The notes under the pieces are model-generated. The model saw only the letters and a program-made list of their open reading frames with translations. It was not told the origin of the DNA and did not search any database. This document shows, piece after piece, positions 17,226 to 25,964 of a stretch of DNA of 64,000 bases. The stretch's first letter is position 1. Each line of letters starts with the position of its first letter. The stretch is from Agromyces albus (GTDB taxonomy: Bacteria; Actinomycetota; Actinomycetes; Actinomycetales; Microbacteriaceae), in the NCBI RefSeq assembly GCF_030815405.1, contig NZ_JAUSWX010000001.1, forward strand, positions 4,204,801 to 4,268,800. Direction: 5' to 3'. The translations under genes were made by a program, and so were the position numbers.

Positions 17226-17300
17226 GTCAGTCATGGGCGTCAGTCAAACCGATGTTCGCGCATGTGTCAATTCATGACGTGCACATGACGGGCTGTGACG
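17226..17300. promoter_or_regulatory. Direct-repeat cluster upstream of the winged-helix gene
   Basis: Two copies of GTCAGTCA start at 17226 and 17239, and three copies of TGACG start at 17275, 17286 and 17296 (11- and 10-bp spacing). PhoB/OmpR-type proteins bind direct repeats about one helical turn apart, so these are candidate sites for the protein encoded at 16.2-17.0 kb. The rest of 16977-17470 holds no gene I can support. Confidence 0.4.
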
Positions 17301-17470
17301 TCGCACGCGGTGCGCGCCAGCGCCCACCATTCGGAGGAACCGGGTGAGCGGATGTCACCGCTGCAAGATTCTGCGATGAAACGCGAATTCAGAAAATCTT
17401 CCCCAGTGGCGCTGCCAAGCGGCGCGGCACCCGTCGAAGATCCTTCGGAGCGACGGATGCCTAGCAGAAC

Positions 17471-18103
17471 TCAGACCGTGCCGTAGAGGCGATCGCCGGC
17501 ATCGCCGAGGCCCGGCACGATGTATCCCAGCTCGTTCAGGCGCTCGTCGACCGCGCCGAGCACGATCGTGACCTCGCGGCCGTGGAGGGCCTGTTCGACC
17601 GCGGCGAGGCCCTCGGGGGCGGCGAGGATGCAGATGGCCGTGACATCCGTGGCCCCGCGGTCGAAGAGGTACTCGATGGCGGCCGTGAGCGAGCCGCCCG
17701 TCGCGAGCATGGGGTCGAGCACGAAGCACTGCCGGTCGGAGAGATCTTCGGGCAGGCGCTCGGCGTACGTGGTCGGCTCGAGCGTCTCTTCGTTCCTGGC
17801 CATGCCGAGGAAGCCGACCTCGGCCGTCGGCAGGAGCTTCACCATGCCCTCGAGCATGCCGAGGCCCGCCCGCAGGATCGGGACGATGAGCGGCTTCGGG
17901 TCGGCGATGCGAACGCCGGTCGTGGGCGCGACCGGGGTCACGATGTCGATCGGCTCGACGCGCACGCCCCGCGTGCCCTCGTAAGCGAGCAGGGTCATGA
18001 GCTCTTCGACGAGCGATCGGAACTGCGGTGACGGGGTCTTCGCGTCGCGGAGCACCGTCAGCTTGTGGGTGATGAGCGGGTGGTCGGCAACGTGGACTCG
18101 CAT
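17471..18103 (-). CDS. upp: Uracil phosphoribosyltransferase
   Basis: This 210-residue cytosolic salvage enzyme converts uracil and PRPP into UMP. The PRPP loop appears as [20 protein letters not shown] (about residues 128-147) and the C-terminal uracil-binding end as [16 protein letters not shown]. The length is that of the family. The ATG at 18103 is preceded on its strand by TAGACT ending 7 nt away, so the transcript is probably leaderless. It is divergent from tadA with 75-80 bp between. Confidence 0.97.
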   Translation of the reverse strand: MRVHVADHPLITHKLTVLRDAKTPSPQFRSLVEELMTLLAYEGTRGVRVEPIDIVTPVAPTTGVRIADPKPLIVPILRAGLGMLEGMVKLLPTAEVGFLGMARNEETLEPTTYAERLPEDLSDRQCFVLDPMLATGGSLTAAIEYLFDRGATDVTAICILAAPEGLAAVEQALHGREVTIVLGAVDERLNELGYIVPGLGDAGDRLYGTV

Positions 18104-18184
18104 GGGCTCGAGTCTACTGAGCGGGTTCCCGCCGGCCAGCGCCGGATACGATACGAGAGTCGCGTGTACAGGAGGCCCATGTCG

Positions 18185-18655
18185 ATGCGTGAGCTCGAGA
18201 TCCACCGCGAGTGGATGCGACTCGCGCTCGCCGAGGCCGAGGCCGCACCCGCCACTCGTGACGTGCCGGTCGGAGCCGTGGTCGTGAACGGCGACGGCGT
18301 CGTGATCGCCGCGCGGCGCAACGAGCGGGAGCTGCTGGGCGACCCGACCGCGCACGCCGAGCTCCTCGCACTCCGCACCGCGGCCGAGGCGTACGGCGAC
18401 TGGCGCCTCACCGACTGCACGCTCGTCGTCACCCTCGAGCCGTGCATCATGTGCGCCGGGGCGATCCTCGCCGCCCGCATCCAGACCGTCGTGTTCGGCG
18501 CGTGGGACGAGAAGGCCGGTGCCGCCGGCTCGCTCTACGACGTGCTGCGCGACCGCAGGCTCAACCACCGTGTCGAGGTGATTCCGGGAGTCGAGGCGGA
18601 TGCCGCGGCGCGGCTGCTCGTCGAGTTCTTCGACGACCCGCTGCGTCGCCACTGA
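18185..18655 (+). CDS. tadA: tRNA adenosine(34) deaminase
   Basis: This 156-residue zinc deaminase converts A34 to inosine in tRNA-Arg(ACG), which is encoded in this window at 4.4 kb. The catalytic HAE motif is in TAHAELLAL (about residue 58-60) and the zinc cysteines in EPCIMC. The end [11 protein letters not shown] is typical of the family. Two ATGs compete: 18179 lies only 3 nt from the AGGAGG at 18170-18175, 18185 lies 9 nt from it, so I chose the latter. Confidence 0.95.
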   Translation: MRELEIHREWMRLALAEAEAAPATRDVPVGAVVVNGDGVVIAARRNERELLGDPTAHAELLALRTAAEAYGDWRLTDCTLVVTLEPCIMCAGAILAARIQTVVFGAWDEKAGAAGSLYDVLRDRRLNHRVEVIPGVEADAAARLLVEFFDDPLRRH

Positions 18656-18677
18656 CGCGACGTCACGCGCTTGCCGG

Positions 18678-19640
18678 CTACTCGAGTCCCTTGATCACGA
18701 TCGCGTCGGTCGGCGGAGCCGTGAGGTTCGGGTCGACGTAGACGTCGGGCTCGACGTAGATGACGCGTGCTGCGGGCACGGCGTGCCGGATGCGCTGCTC
18801 GATGACGTTCGTCGCCGTGGCGACCTCGAGCAGCCGCTGGTCGGCTTGGAATCCCACCTTGGCGGCGACGAGCAGTTCGTCGGGGCCGAGGTAGAGGGTC
18901 TTCATGTGGATGATGCGCTCCACCTCGGTGCCGGCGAGAATCGCCTGCTCGATCTTCTCGTGGTCGGCTTCGGTGGCACCCTCGCCCACGAGGAGGCTCT
19001 TCGTCTCGATGCCGAGCACGATCGCGACGACGATGAGCAGCGTGCCGATGAACAGCGTGCCGAGTGCGTCGAAGAAGGGGTTGCCGGTCAGCACGGTGAG
19101 GCCGACGCCGATGAACGCGAAGACGAGGCCGAGGAGGGCGGCGATGTCTTCGAGGAGCACGACGGGGAGCTCGGGCGCCTTCGCGTGACGCACGAACTGC
19201 ACCCAGCTCTGCTTGCCGCGCACGTGGTTCGACTCCCTGACCGCGGTGCGGAGCGAGAACGACTCGAGCACGATCGCGATCGTGAGCACGAGCAGCGGCA
19301 GCCACCAGTGATCGAGCTCGTGCGGGTGCTGCAGCTTGTCGACGCCCTCGTAGATCGAGAACACGCCGCCGACGGAGAAGAGGATGATCGCGACGACGAA
19401 CGCATACACGTAGCGCTCGCGACCGTAGCCGAACGGGTGCTCCTCGTCGGCAGCCCGCTTGGCCTGGCGACCGCCGAAGATGAGCAGCAGCTGGTTGCCG
19501 GCATCGGCGACGGAGTGCACGGCCTCTGCAAGCATCGACGCCGAGCCCGAGAACCCCCACGCGATGAACTTCGTGATCGCGATGCCGGTGTTCGCGAGGA
19601 ATGCCGCCATGATGGCCTTGGTGCCGCCTGATGCGCTCAT
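18678..19640 (-). CDS. Cation diffusion facilitator family transporter
   Basis: This 320-residue inner-membrane antiporter exports divalent cations (Zn2+, Fe2+, Mn2+ or similar) against protons. It has six helices; TM2 holds the metal-site motif HSVADAGNQ (about residues 42-50) and TM5 the [10 protein letters not shown] motif. A C-terminal cytoplasmic domain (about residues 215-320) contains [20 protein letters not shown], the strand usual for the family dimerisation domain. The start has a TAGGAT -10 box 6 nt upstream that overlaps the divergent proC promoter. The metal cannot be deduced from sequence. Confidence 0.92.
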   Translation of the reverse strand: MSASGGTKAIMAAFLANTGIAITKFIAWGFSGSASMLAEAVHSVADAGNQLLLIFGGRQAKRAADEEHPFGYGRERYVYAFVVAIILFSVGGVFSIYEGVDKLQHPHELDHWWLPLLVLTIAIVLESFSLRTAVRESNHVRGKQSWVQFVRHAKAPELPVVLLEDIAALLGLVFAFIGVGLTVLTGNPFFDALGTLFIGTLLIVVAIVLGIETKSLLVGEGATEADHEKIEQAILAGTEVERIIHMKTLYLGPDELLVAAKVGFQADQRLLEVATATNVIEQRIRHAVPAARVIYVEPDVYVDPNLTAPPTDAIVIKGLE

Positions 19641-19646
19641 ACGCCA

Positions 19647-19656
19647 ATCCTAGGAT
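19647..19656. promoter_or_regulatory. Shared palindromic -10 for divergent CDF and proC genes
   Basis: ATCCTAGGAT is a perfect 10-bp palindrome in the 23-bp gap between the two start codons. Read rightward, TAGGAT (19651-19656) lies 7 nt before the proC ATG; read leftward, TAGGAT (19652-19647) lies 6 nt before the transporter ATG. Both fit leaderless -10 boxes, so the two promoters physically overlap. Confidence 0.65.
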
Positions 19657-19663
19657 GGGTCGC

Positions 19664-20515
19664 ATGACCGTCGAAGCCCCCATCCACCTGCCCTCGATCG
19701 CCTTCCTCGGAGCGGGGTCGATGGCTCGCGCCATCCTCTCCGGCCTGCTGCACTCGGGTGTCGTCGTCGACGGCGGCATCCGTGCCACCAACCGCAGCGC
19801 AGCACGGGCGGCGGAGCTCGACGACCTTCCCGGCGTCACGTCCTTCGCCACCGAGACGGATGCCGCGGCGAACCGCACTGCCGTCGCCGGCGCGAAGATC
19901 GTGGTCGTCGCTGTCAAGCCCGCGATGGTCCCCGACCTCCTGCGCGAGATCTCCGACGCACTGGATCCCGGCACGGTCGTCATCTCGGTCGCCGGGGGCG
20001 TGACCGTCGCGACGTTCGAGTCGTTGCTGCCCGAGTCGGTCGCGGTCATCCGCACGATCCCGAACACGCCCGCGGTCGTCGGTCGCGCGGTCACCGGCGT
20101 CTCCCGAGGCACGCGATCGAGCAACGACGACCTCGCGCTCGCCGTCACGCTCTTCGAGGCGGTCGGCGAGGTGCTCGTCGTGCCCGAGTCGCAGCTCGAC
20201 GCGCTGTCGTCGATCTCGGGCTCCGGCCCCGCCTACGTCTTCTACCTCATCGAGCAGTTCACGGCGACGGCCGTCGACAAGGGATTCACGCCCGAGCAGG
20301 CCGCCGTGATGGTGCAGGGCACGTTCCGGGGGGCGAGTGAGCTGCTCGCGGCATCCGACGATTCGCCGATGGAGCTGCGCCGCCGCGTCACGAGCCCCAA
20401 GGGCACCACCGAACGCGCCATCGCGGTGTTCGAAGAGGCCGCGTTCAAGCAGACCTTCGACCGGGCGACGGATGCCGCGCTCGCTCGCGCCCGCGAGCAG
20501 GCGGCCGGCGCGTGA
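19664..20515 (+). CDS. proC: Pyrroline-5-carboxylate reductase
   Basis: This 283-residue NAD(P)H-dependent enzyme performs the last step of proline synthesis. The Rossmann motif is FLGAGSMARAILSGL (about residues 13-27), the central block is RTIPNTPAVVGRAVTG, and the C-terminal signature is LSSISGSGPAYVFYLIEQF followed by MELRRRVTSPKGTTERAI. The ATG at 19664 is supported by the leaderless -10 box and by the position of the Rossmann strand. Its stop overlaps the GH20 start (GTGA), so both are co-transcribed. Confidence 0.96.
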   Translation: MTVEAPIHLPSIAFLGAGSMARAILSGLLHSGVVVDGGIRATNRSAARAAELDDLPGVTSFATETDAAANRTAVAGAKIVVVAVKPAMVPDLLREISDALDPGTVVISVAGGVTVATFESLLPESVAVIRTIPNTPAVVGRAVTGVSRGTRSSNDDLALAVTLFEAVGEVLVVPESQLDALSSISGSGPAYVFYLIEQFTATAVDKGFTPEQAAVMVQGTFRGASELLAASDDSPMELRRRVTSPKGTTERAIAVFEEAAFKQTFDRATDAALARAREQAAGA

Positions 20516-22170
20516 TCCCGCGTCCGCGCGAACAGCGAGCCGGTGACGGTCGGTTCGCGCTTCGCCCGGACACGCGAATCGCAGCCGCGCCGGCTGCACG
20601 CTCAGCCGCGTTGCGCCTGCAGCGTGACCTCGCTGCGGCGACCGGGTTCGAGTTGCCGCTGCTCGGCGAGTCGGGCCTCGATACGCCTCCGTCTGCGCCG
20701 GGCGCTCCTCGACCGCCGGGTCCGGGCGACATCGACCTCACCATCGACGACCGAATGCCGCGAGAGGCATACCGGCTCGAGGTCGCACCCGACGGGGTCC
20801 GCATCACGGGCGGGAGGGACGCCGGCGCGTTCTACGGCGGCCAGGCGTTCCGGCGGCTGCTCGGGCCCGACGCATTCCGCCGGGCGCCGCTGCCGGGCCG
20901 CGACTGGACGGCTGCGGCATCCGTCATCGACGACGCCCCGCGCTTCGCGTGGCGCGGATTCATGCTCGACGTCGCCCGCAGTTTCCGGCCGAAGCACGAG
21001 GTGCTGCGGCTCATCGACCTGCTCGCGCTGCACCGGGTGAACGTGCTGCAGCTGCATCTCACCGACGACCAGGGCTGGCGCATGGAGATCCGGCGCTATC
21101 CGCGGCTCACCGAGGTCGGCGCGTGGCGCCGCGAGTCGCAACTCGGGCACGGCCCGGAATCGACGCTCGACGGGAGGCCCCACGGCGGCTACTACACGCA
21201 AGACGACCTGCGCGAGATCGTGGCGTACGCCGCAGAGCGGGCGATCACCGTCGTGCCGGAGATCGAGACGCCCGGGCACGTGCGCGCCGCCCTCGCGGCC
21301 TACCCCGAGCTCGGCGTGACCGGCGGCCCGTACGAGGTGTGGACCGGCTACGGCATCAACGACGACGTGCTGAACGCTGAGGAGTCGACCGTCGAGTTCT
21401 TCCGCAACGTGTTCGACGAGGTCATGGAGGTCTTCCCGTCGGAGATCATCGCCGTCGGCGGAGACGAGGCCCGCAAGACGCAGTGGGCGCTCGATGCGCG
21501 CACGCAGGAGCTCATGCGGGAGCGCGGCATCGAGACGCCGAACGAGCTGCAGGCCTGGTTCATCCGTCAGCTCGACGACCACCTGACCACTGCCGGGCGG
21601 CGCTTGTACGGCTGGGACGAGGTGCTCGAGGGGCCGCTCGCCGCGGGTGCCGTGGTCGCGTCGTGGCGTGGGATTCGCGGGGCGCAAGTGGCCGTCGCCC
21701 GCGGCCACGACGTGGTGCTCTGCCCCGACGATTTCGCCTATCTCGATTACCGGCAGTCGGATGCCGCCGAGGAGCCGATCCCGGTCGGCACGGTGCTCGC
21801 CCTCCGAGACGTCTACGACTTCGAGCCGCTGCCCGTCGGCGCCGACGACGCGATGCGCCGGCACCTGCTCGGCGTGCAGGCGAACGCCTGGACCGAGCAC
21901 CTCGACACCGCCGCGCGCCTCGACTACGCGGTGTTCCCGCGACTCGCGGCGTTCGCCGAGGTGGCGTGGAGCGCGCCGGGCAAGGACTGGCGCGGCTTCG
22001 CCGCCCGCCTGCCGGAGCAACTCGCGATCTACGACGCGATGGGGGTGGGCTATCGGCCCCTCGCGGGCGCCCACCCCTGGCAGCAGCGCCCGGGCGTCCC
22101 GGGCGCGCCCCGGGACAAGGCCGAGCGCCTCGCCGAGCTCGCCGCACTGACGGCGGACCTCCTCGAATGA
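20512..22170 (+). CDS. Beta-N-acetylhexosaminidase, GH20 family
   Basis: This 552-residue glycosidase removes terminal beta-N-acetylglucosamine or -galactosamine. It has an N-terminal GH20b-like domain (residues 1-135) and a GH20 barrel (about 140-510) with WRGFMLDVARSFRPKHEVLRLIDLLALHRVN, the LHLTDDQGWRMEI block, PEIETPGHVRAALAAYPEL and the catalytic Asp-Glu pair in VGGDEARK (about residue 320). The His that often precedes GGDE is Val here. No signal peptide is visible, so it is probably cytoplasmic and acts on imported or recycled chitin or wall fragments. GTG 20512 overlaps the proC stop. Confidence 0.93.
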   Translation: MIPRPREQRAGDGRFALRPDTRIAAAPAARSAALRLQRDLAAATGFELPLLGESGLDTPPSAPGAPRPPGPGDIDLTIDDRMPREAYRLEVAPDGVRITGGRDAGAFYGGQAFRRLLGPDAFRRAPLPGRDWTAAASVIDDAPRFAWRGFMLDVARSFRPKHEVLRLIDLLALHRVNVLQLHLTDDQGWRMEIRRYPRLTEVGAWRRESQLGHGPESTLDGRPHGGYYTQDDLREIVAYAAERAITVVPEIETPGHVRAALAAYPELGVTGGPYEVWTGYGINDDVLNAEESTVEFFRNVFDEVMEVFPSEIIAVGGDEARKTQWALDARTQELMRERGIETPNELQAWFIRQLDDHLTTAGRRLYGWDEVLEGPLAAGAVVASWRGIRGAQVAVARGHDVVLCPDDFAYLDYRQSDAAEEPIPVGTVLALRDVYDFEPLPVGADDAMRRHLLGVQANAWTEHLDTAARLDYAVFPRLAAFAEVAWSAPGKDWRGFAARLPEQLAIYDAMGVGYRPLAGAHPWQQRPGVPGAPRDKAERLAELAALTADLLE

Positions 22171-22223
22171 GTCGCTCCCCAACCGGGATCCCATGAGGCC
22201 GGGCGGTCCGCTACCGTGAGGAT

Positions 22224-22619
22224 GTGGAAGCGCCAGAGGTCGTCTCGGTGGTCGCCGAGGTGATCGGCTGGACCGCCCTCGGCGGTGCCCTCGCCTTCCT
22301 TCTCCTCGCTCTCCTCATCCGGGTCGCCGACGGCCGTTGGCTCCGCACCGAGGCTGTCGTCGTCGATCAGGAGCACGGCAGCACGGTGCGCTGGTTCGCG
22401 GAGGGCGCGTTCCACCAGCGGCGCCTCAGCTCCGAGGAGCGGGCGCATGTCCTGCGGCCCGAAGAGGAACCCGCGTACTACAAGGAGCGCGAACCCGATC
22501 GGCTCCGCCTGCACGACCCGCCCGCCGGTCGGCGCATCCTCCGCACGGTCGGTTTCGTGCTCCTCGCGATCGCCTTCGTCGCGGGCGCGGTGGGCACCGT
22601 GCCCTTGTTGTTCAGTTAG
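22224..22619 (+). CDS. Small two-helix membrane protein
   Basis: This 131-residue protein of unknown function has one N-terminal and one C-terminal transmembrane helix (about residues 12-33 and 108-129) and a charged middle region with RWFAEGAFHQRRLSSEE and EPAYYKEREPDRLRLH. The GTG at 22224 is preceded by TACCGT ending 6 nt upstream, fitting a leaderless start. The shape recalls small actinobacterial membrane proteins with a soluble loop, but I know no named family. Confidence 0.6.
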   Translation: MEAPEVVSVVAEVIGWTALGGALAFLLLALLIRVADGRWLRTEAVVVDQEHGSTVRWFAEGAFHQRRLSSEERAHVLRPEEEPAYYKEREPDRLRLHDPPAGRRILRTVGFVLLAIAFVAGAVGTVPLLFS

Positions 22620-22658
22620 GCGCCCGCGCGGTCGGCTGCGGCATCCGCTCGCTGGAAT

Positions 22659-22714
22659 GCAGGAGATTCTCGATCATGGGGCGACATACACGCCCATGAT
22701 GCGGAATCTCCTGC
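22659..22714. terminator. Long imperfect palindrome between convergent genes
   Basis: GCAGGAGATT (22659-22668) pairs with AATCTCCTGC (22705-22714), and ATCATGGG with CCCATGAT further in; CG/CG closes a loop ACATACA, with a 4-nt internal bulge (CTCG versus GCGG). It lies between two genes that converge, so it may terminate both; without T runs it could also be a small palindromic repeat element. Confidence 0.5.
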
Positions 22715-22723
22715 GGTTCGCCG

Positions 22724-23392
22724 CTACTCGAGCGCCGCGAACTTCTCGATGTCGCCCTCGGTGCCCGACACGATGATGAGGTCGTGGTTCGACACCACCG
22801 TGTTCTCGGTCGCATACGTGAATGGCTTGCCGGGGCTCTTCACGCCGACGACCGTGACGCGGTGCTTCGACCGAACGCCGGCCTCCTTGAGGTTCTTGCC
22901 TCGGATCGGCTTCGGCGGGTACATCTTCACGAGGGCGAAGTCGTCGTCGAACTCGATGAAGTCGAGCATCCGGCCGCTCACGAGGTGCGCCGACCGCTCA
23001 CCCGCCTCACGCTCGGGGTAGATGACGTGGTTCGCGCCGATGCGCTGCAGGATCTTGCCGTGCGACGCCGAGATCGCCTTCGCCCAGATCTGCGGGACCT
23101 TCAGGTCGACGAGGTTCGCGGTGATGAGCACGGATGCCTCGATCGATGAACCGACGGCGCACACGGCGATCGAGAAGTCGCCCGCGCCGATCTGGCGCAG
23201 CGCGTCGATGTTCCGCGCGTCGGCGACGACGGCGTGGGTCACCCGCTCGGCCCACTTCTGCACGAGAGCCTCGTCGTCGTCGACGGCGAGTACCTCTCGA
23301 CCGAGGCGGTCGAGCTGTCCGGCCGTTGCTGCACCGAAGCGGCCGAGTCCGATGACGAGCACTGGGGCATCGTGCTTGATGCGATCAACCAA
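22724..23392 (-). CDS. Potassium uptake regulatory subunit (TrkA/KtrA, RCK protein)
   Basis: This 222-residue cytoplasmic gating subunit has an RCK_N domain (about residues 8-130) with the NAD(P)/ATP-binding VLVIGLGRFGAATAGQL and DDDEALVQ, and an RCK_C domain (about 140-220) with PIRGKNLKEAGVRSKHRVTVVGVK and NHDLIIVSGTEGDIEKF. It overlaps the TrkH-type gene by 8 bp, so the pair is one operon. This is a single-repeat RCK, as in KtrA-type systems. Confidence 0.93.
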   Translation of the reverse strand: MVDRIKHDAPVLVIGLGRFGAATAGQLDRLGREVLAVDDDEALVQKWAERVTHAVVADARNIDALRQIGAGDFSIAVCAVGSSIEASVLITANLVDLKVPQIWAKAISASHGKILQRIGANHVIYPEREAGERSAHLVSGRMLDFIEFDDDFALVKMYPPKPIRGKNLKEAGVRSKHRVTVVGVKSPGKPFTYATENTVVSNHDLIIVSGTEGDIEKFAALE

Positions 23393-24830
23393 CGATGGGC
23401 CTCTCTTCCGGATGCCGGTACAACTGCCGGCGCTGGCTGGCCGCCAGTGCTGCGGCGAGTGTCACTGTACCAACCCGCCCCATGAACATGGTGGCAGCCA
23501 TGACGTACTTGCCCTCGGAGGGAAGCTCGGCCGTGAATCCGGTCGAGAGTCCGCACGTGGCGAAGCCCGAGATCACGTCGAACAGCACGAAGTCGAGGGG
23601 GGCTTTCGTGATCTGGGTGAGGATGATCGTCGAGACCGCCACGATCGTCGCGCCCCACAGCACGACGCTGACCGCGAGGCGCAGGATGTCGCGGGGGATG
23701 CGGCGCCCGAAGGCCTCCATCGCGGGCGCGCCGCGAGCCTCCGCGAACGCGGCGAGGAACAGCACGGCGAGCGTCGTGACCTTGATGCCGCCCGCGGTCG
23801 ATGCGGAGCCGCCGCCGACGAACATGAGCATGTCGGAGACGAGCAGGCTCGAGCTGTTGAGGTCGTGCATGTCGATCGTCGCGAACCCGCCCGAGCGGGT
23901 CATCGCCGACATGAAGAACGACTCGAAGATCGTCGGGCCCGCATCGAGCTGACCGTAGGTGCGCGGGTTGTTGTACTCGAGGAGCAGGAACATCAACGCA
24001 CCCGCGACGAAGAGGATGACGGTGGTCGCGATCGTGAGCTTCACGTGCACGCTCCACCGGCGTGGCATCCGCCAGGTGCGGAGCAGCGCGAAGATGACCG
24101 GGAACCCGAGGCTGCCGAGGAAGACGTCGAGCATCAGCAGCGATTGGAACCAGTAGTCTCCGACGAACTCGACCGGTCCGGCCGGATTGGGGTTGAACCC
24201 GGTGTTCGTGAAGGCGCTCACCGAGTAGTAGCTCGAGTACCAGACACTGGTTCCGAAGTCGTATCCGGCGGCGAGCATGCTCGGGACCATCCCGATCGCG
24301 ATGACCGCCTCGATGACGATCAGGCTCGAGGCGACGGTGAGGAGCAGGCTGCCGACCTCGCCGAGTCGCACCGCCTGGCTCTCGGAGACCGGCCCGACGT
24401 GGATTCGCGAGGGATTCGTGTCGCTCGCAGCGATGAGCTTCGCACGGAGTCCGAGCCGACGGGAGATGACGAGGCCGAGGATCGACGCGAGCGTCAGCAC
24501 GCCGATTCCACCGACATTCATGCCGATGAACACGACGGCATTGCCGAACGGCGACCAGTGGGTGGCCATGTCGACGGTGCTCAGGCCCGTGACGCAGATC
24601 GTCGACACCGCCGTGAACAGTGCGTCGGCGAGCGGAGTGCCGCGCCCCTCGCCCGCTCGCGCGATCGGCAGCGACAGCAGGAGCGTGGTGACGAGGATGA
24701 GTGCGGTGAAGATGAGGATCGCGAATCGTGACGGGGAGCTCTTGACGAGCGAGTCGATCGCGTCGCGTGCCCGACCGAGCCACGACCGTCGGTCGACTCC
24801 ACCCAAACGGGCCACGGGCTGTACGCGCAT
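23385..24830 (-). CDS. TrkH/KtrB-family potassium transporter
   Basis: This 481-residue membrane subunit forms the K+ translocation path. It has the four M-P-M repeats of the superfamily, with pore segments holding glycines such as TAVSTICVTGLSTVD, SVSAFTNTGFNPNP, SAMTRSGGFATIDM and DVISGFATCGLSTGF. The motif MFVGGGSASTAGGIKVTTLAVL is typical. It is followed by its RCK regulator in the same operon. The promoter region is shared with a divergent ArsR-type regulator, which may or may not control it. Confidence 0.95.
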   Translation of the reverse strand: MRVQPVARLGGVDRRSWLGRARDAIDSLVKSSPSRFAILIFTALILVTTLLLSLPIARAGEGRGTPLADALFTAVSTICVTGLSTVDMATHWSPFGNAVVFIGMNVGGIGVLTLASILGLVISRRLGLRAKLIAASDTNPSRIHVGPVSESQAVRLGEVGSLLLTVASSLIVIEAVIAIGMVPSMLAAGYDFGTSVWYSSYYSVSAFTNTGFNPNPAGPVEFVGDYWFQSLLMLDVFLGSLGFPVIFALLRTWRMPRRWSVHVKLTIATTVILFVAGALMFLLLEYNNPRTYGQLDAGPTIFESFFMSAMTRSGGFATIDMHDLNSSSLLVSDMLMFVGGGSASTAGGIKVTTLAVLFLAAFAEARGAPAMEAFGRRIPRDILRLAVSVVLWGATIVAVSTIILTQITKAPLDFVLFDVISGFATCGLSTGFTAELPSEGKYVMAATMFMGRVGTVTLAAALAASQRRQLYRHPEERPIVG

Positions 24831-24870
24831 CGACCCCCCTCTGTGCCGTCACCGAACGCGATGTCATGGT

Positions 24871-24895
24871 ACTCCCCGCCGGGAGTGACTAGCCT
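24871..24895 (+). promoter_or_regulatory. Promoter and inverted repeat before the ArsR-type gene
   Basis: ACTCCC-CGCC-GGGAGT (24871-24886) is an inverted repeat directly before TAGCCT (24890-24895), which lies 6 nt before the ATG at 24902. The -10 box fits a leaderless transcript and the palindrome could be an autoregulatory operator overlapping the promoter. Confidence 0.45.
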
Positions 24896-24901
24896 TGGCA
24901 C

Positions 24902-25342
24902 ATGGCGGACATCTTCGACGTGGTGGCGGACTCGACGCGGCGCGACATCCTTGCGGTCCTCCTCGAGCGTGAACGCGGGGTGCCGCAGTCGGGCGGCGAG
25001 ATCAGCGTCTCAGACATCGTGACCGCGCTCGGCGCGAGCCAGCCGACGGTTTCGAAGCACCTCAAGGTGCTGCGCGAGTCGGGGCTCGTCGCGGTGCGCG
25101 AAGAGGGCCAACACCGGTACTACAAGCTCGACCGCGGGCCGCTCGAGACCCTTGAAGACTGGCTCATCCCGTTCCTGTCGTCGGATGCCGCAGCCGATGC
25201 CGTTGCGCTCGCGGGCGTCGAGTCCAATGGCGAGATCGCCCTGAACGACGACCAGCGCGCGTTCGCGTCGGCGATCGGTAAGGCCTTCGCCGACACGGCG
25301 CACCAGGTGACGGCGGTCGTCGCGCCGAAGCGGCGCCGCTGA
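24902..25342 (+). CDS. ArsR-family winged-helix regulator
   Basis: This 146-residue regulator starts directly with the helix-turn-helix domain (ADSTRRDILAVLLERE, then SVSDIVTALGASQPTVSKHLKVLRESGLVAVREEGQHRYYKLDRGPLETLEDWL). It lacks the ELCVC metal motif of ArsR/SmtB sensors, so it is more likely to sense an organic ligand or another cue. The C-terminal 45 residues are specific to a group found in actinobacteria, ending in a basic KRRR. The start fits a leaderless promoter. It is divergent from the K+ transporter operon. Confidence 0.88.
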   Translation: MADIFDVVADSTRRDILAVLLERERGVPQSGGEISVSDIVTALGASQPTVSKHLKVLRESGLVAVREEGQHRYYKLDRGPLETLEDWLIPFLSSDAAADAVALAGVESNGEIALNDDQRAFASAIGKAFADTAHQVTAVVAPKRRR

Positions 25343-25358
25343 TCAGCTGCTGAGTGAT

Positions 25359-25859
25359 TCAGCGAAGCCCTCCATGGCTCGCGATCAGCGCGGCGACGAG
25401 GCAGAGGCACGCTGCCGTCGAACCGAGCGTGCGCACGTGGTTCCAGGCGGCCCAGCCGGGCCGGAACTCGAGCCAGGCCGCGGCGAGGGCCGCGTCATCC
25501 GTCTCGGCTACGGCCGCCAGCCGGTTGTTGCGCGGCATGTTCGCTCCGCCCGTCACTGCGATGACGCACACGAGGTAGAGCGCGGCCCCGATGATCGCCC
25601 ACTGGGTGCCCCCTTCGGGCTCGCCGAGGAACGCGAACACGAACAGGATCGCGACGAGCAGCGCAGTGGCGAAGATCGCGAGCATGAGCGGCGCGCGCAC
25701 GGCCGTGACGTTGACCTCGCGCATCGCCCGCGCAGCGTGAGCGGGCGACAGCCGGTCGAATCCCTGCACGACGAAGCCCGAGAATGCGAAGAAGACGCCG
25801 GCCACCATGCCGGTGCCCACGATGGCGGCGATGAGCAGGATGTCTGCGAACGTGTGCAT
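25359..25859 (-). CDS. DUF1772 (anthrone oxygenase-like) membrane protein
   Basis: This 166-residue protein has four hydrophobic helices and the DUF1772 pattern: TGMVAGVFFAFSGFVVQGFDRLSPAHAARAMREVN in the first third, NMPRNNRLAA in the middle loop and the WAAWNHVRTLGSTAA block before the last helix, where WNHxRT holds the conserved His and Arg. Fungal relatives include anthrone oxygenases, but bacterial members are mostly uncharacterised. The -10-like CAGACT ends 6 nt upstream of the start. It lies just after the ArsR-type gene, convergent. Confidence 0.85.
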   Translation of the reverse strand: MHTFADILLIAAIVGTGMVAGVFFAFSGFVVQGFDRLSPAHAARAMREVNVTAVRAPLMLAIFATALLVAILFVFAFLGEPEGGTQWAIIGAALYLVCVIAVTGGANMPRNNRLAAVAETDDAALAAAWLEFRPGWAAWNHVRTLGSTAACLCLVAALIASHGGLR

Positions 25860-25964
25860 GGCGCCAGTCTGTCCGCTGCGGACGACATCCGTTAGCCGCC
25901 ACGCGGCCTCCCGGCGCCGGGAGGCAGGGCACCTGCCGCCCGCCGCCCGCCGCCCGCCGCTCGC

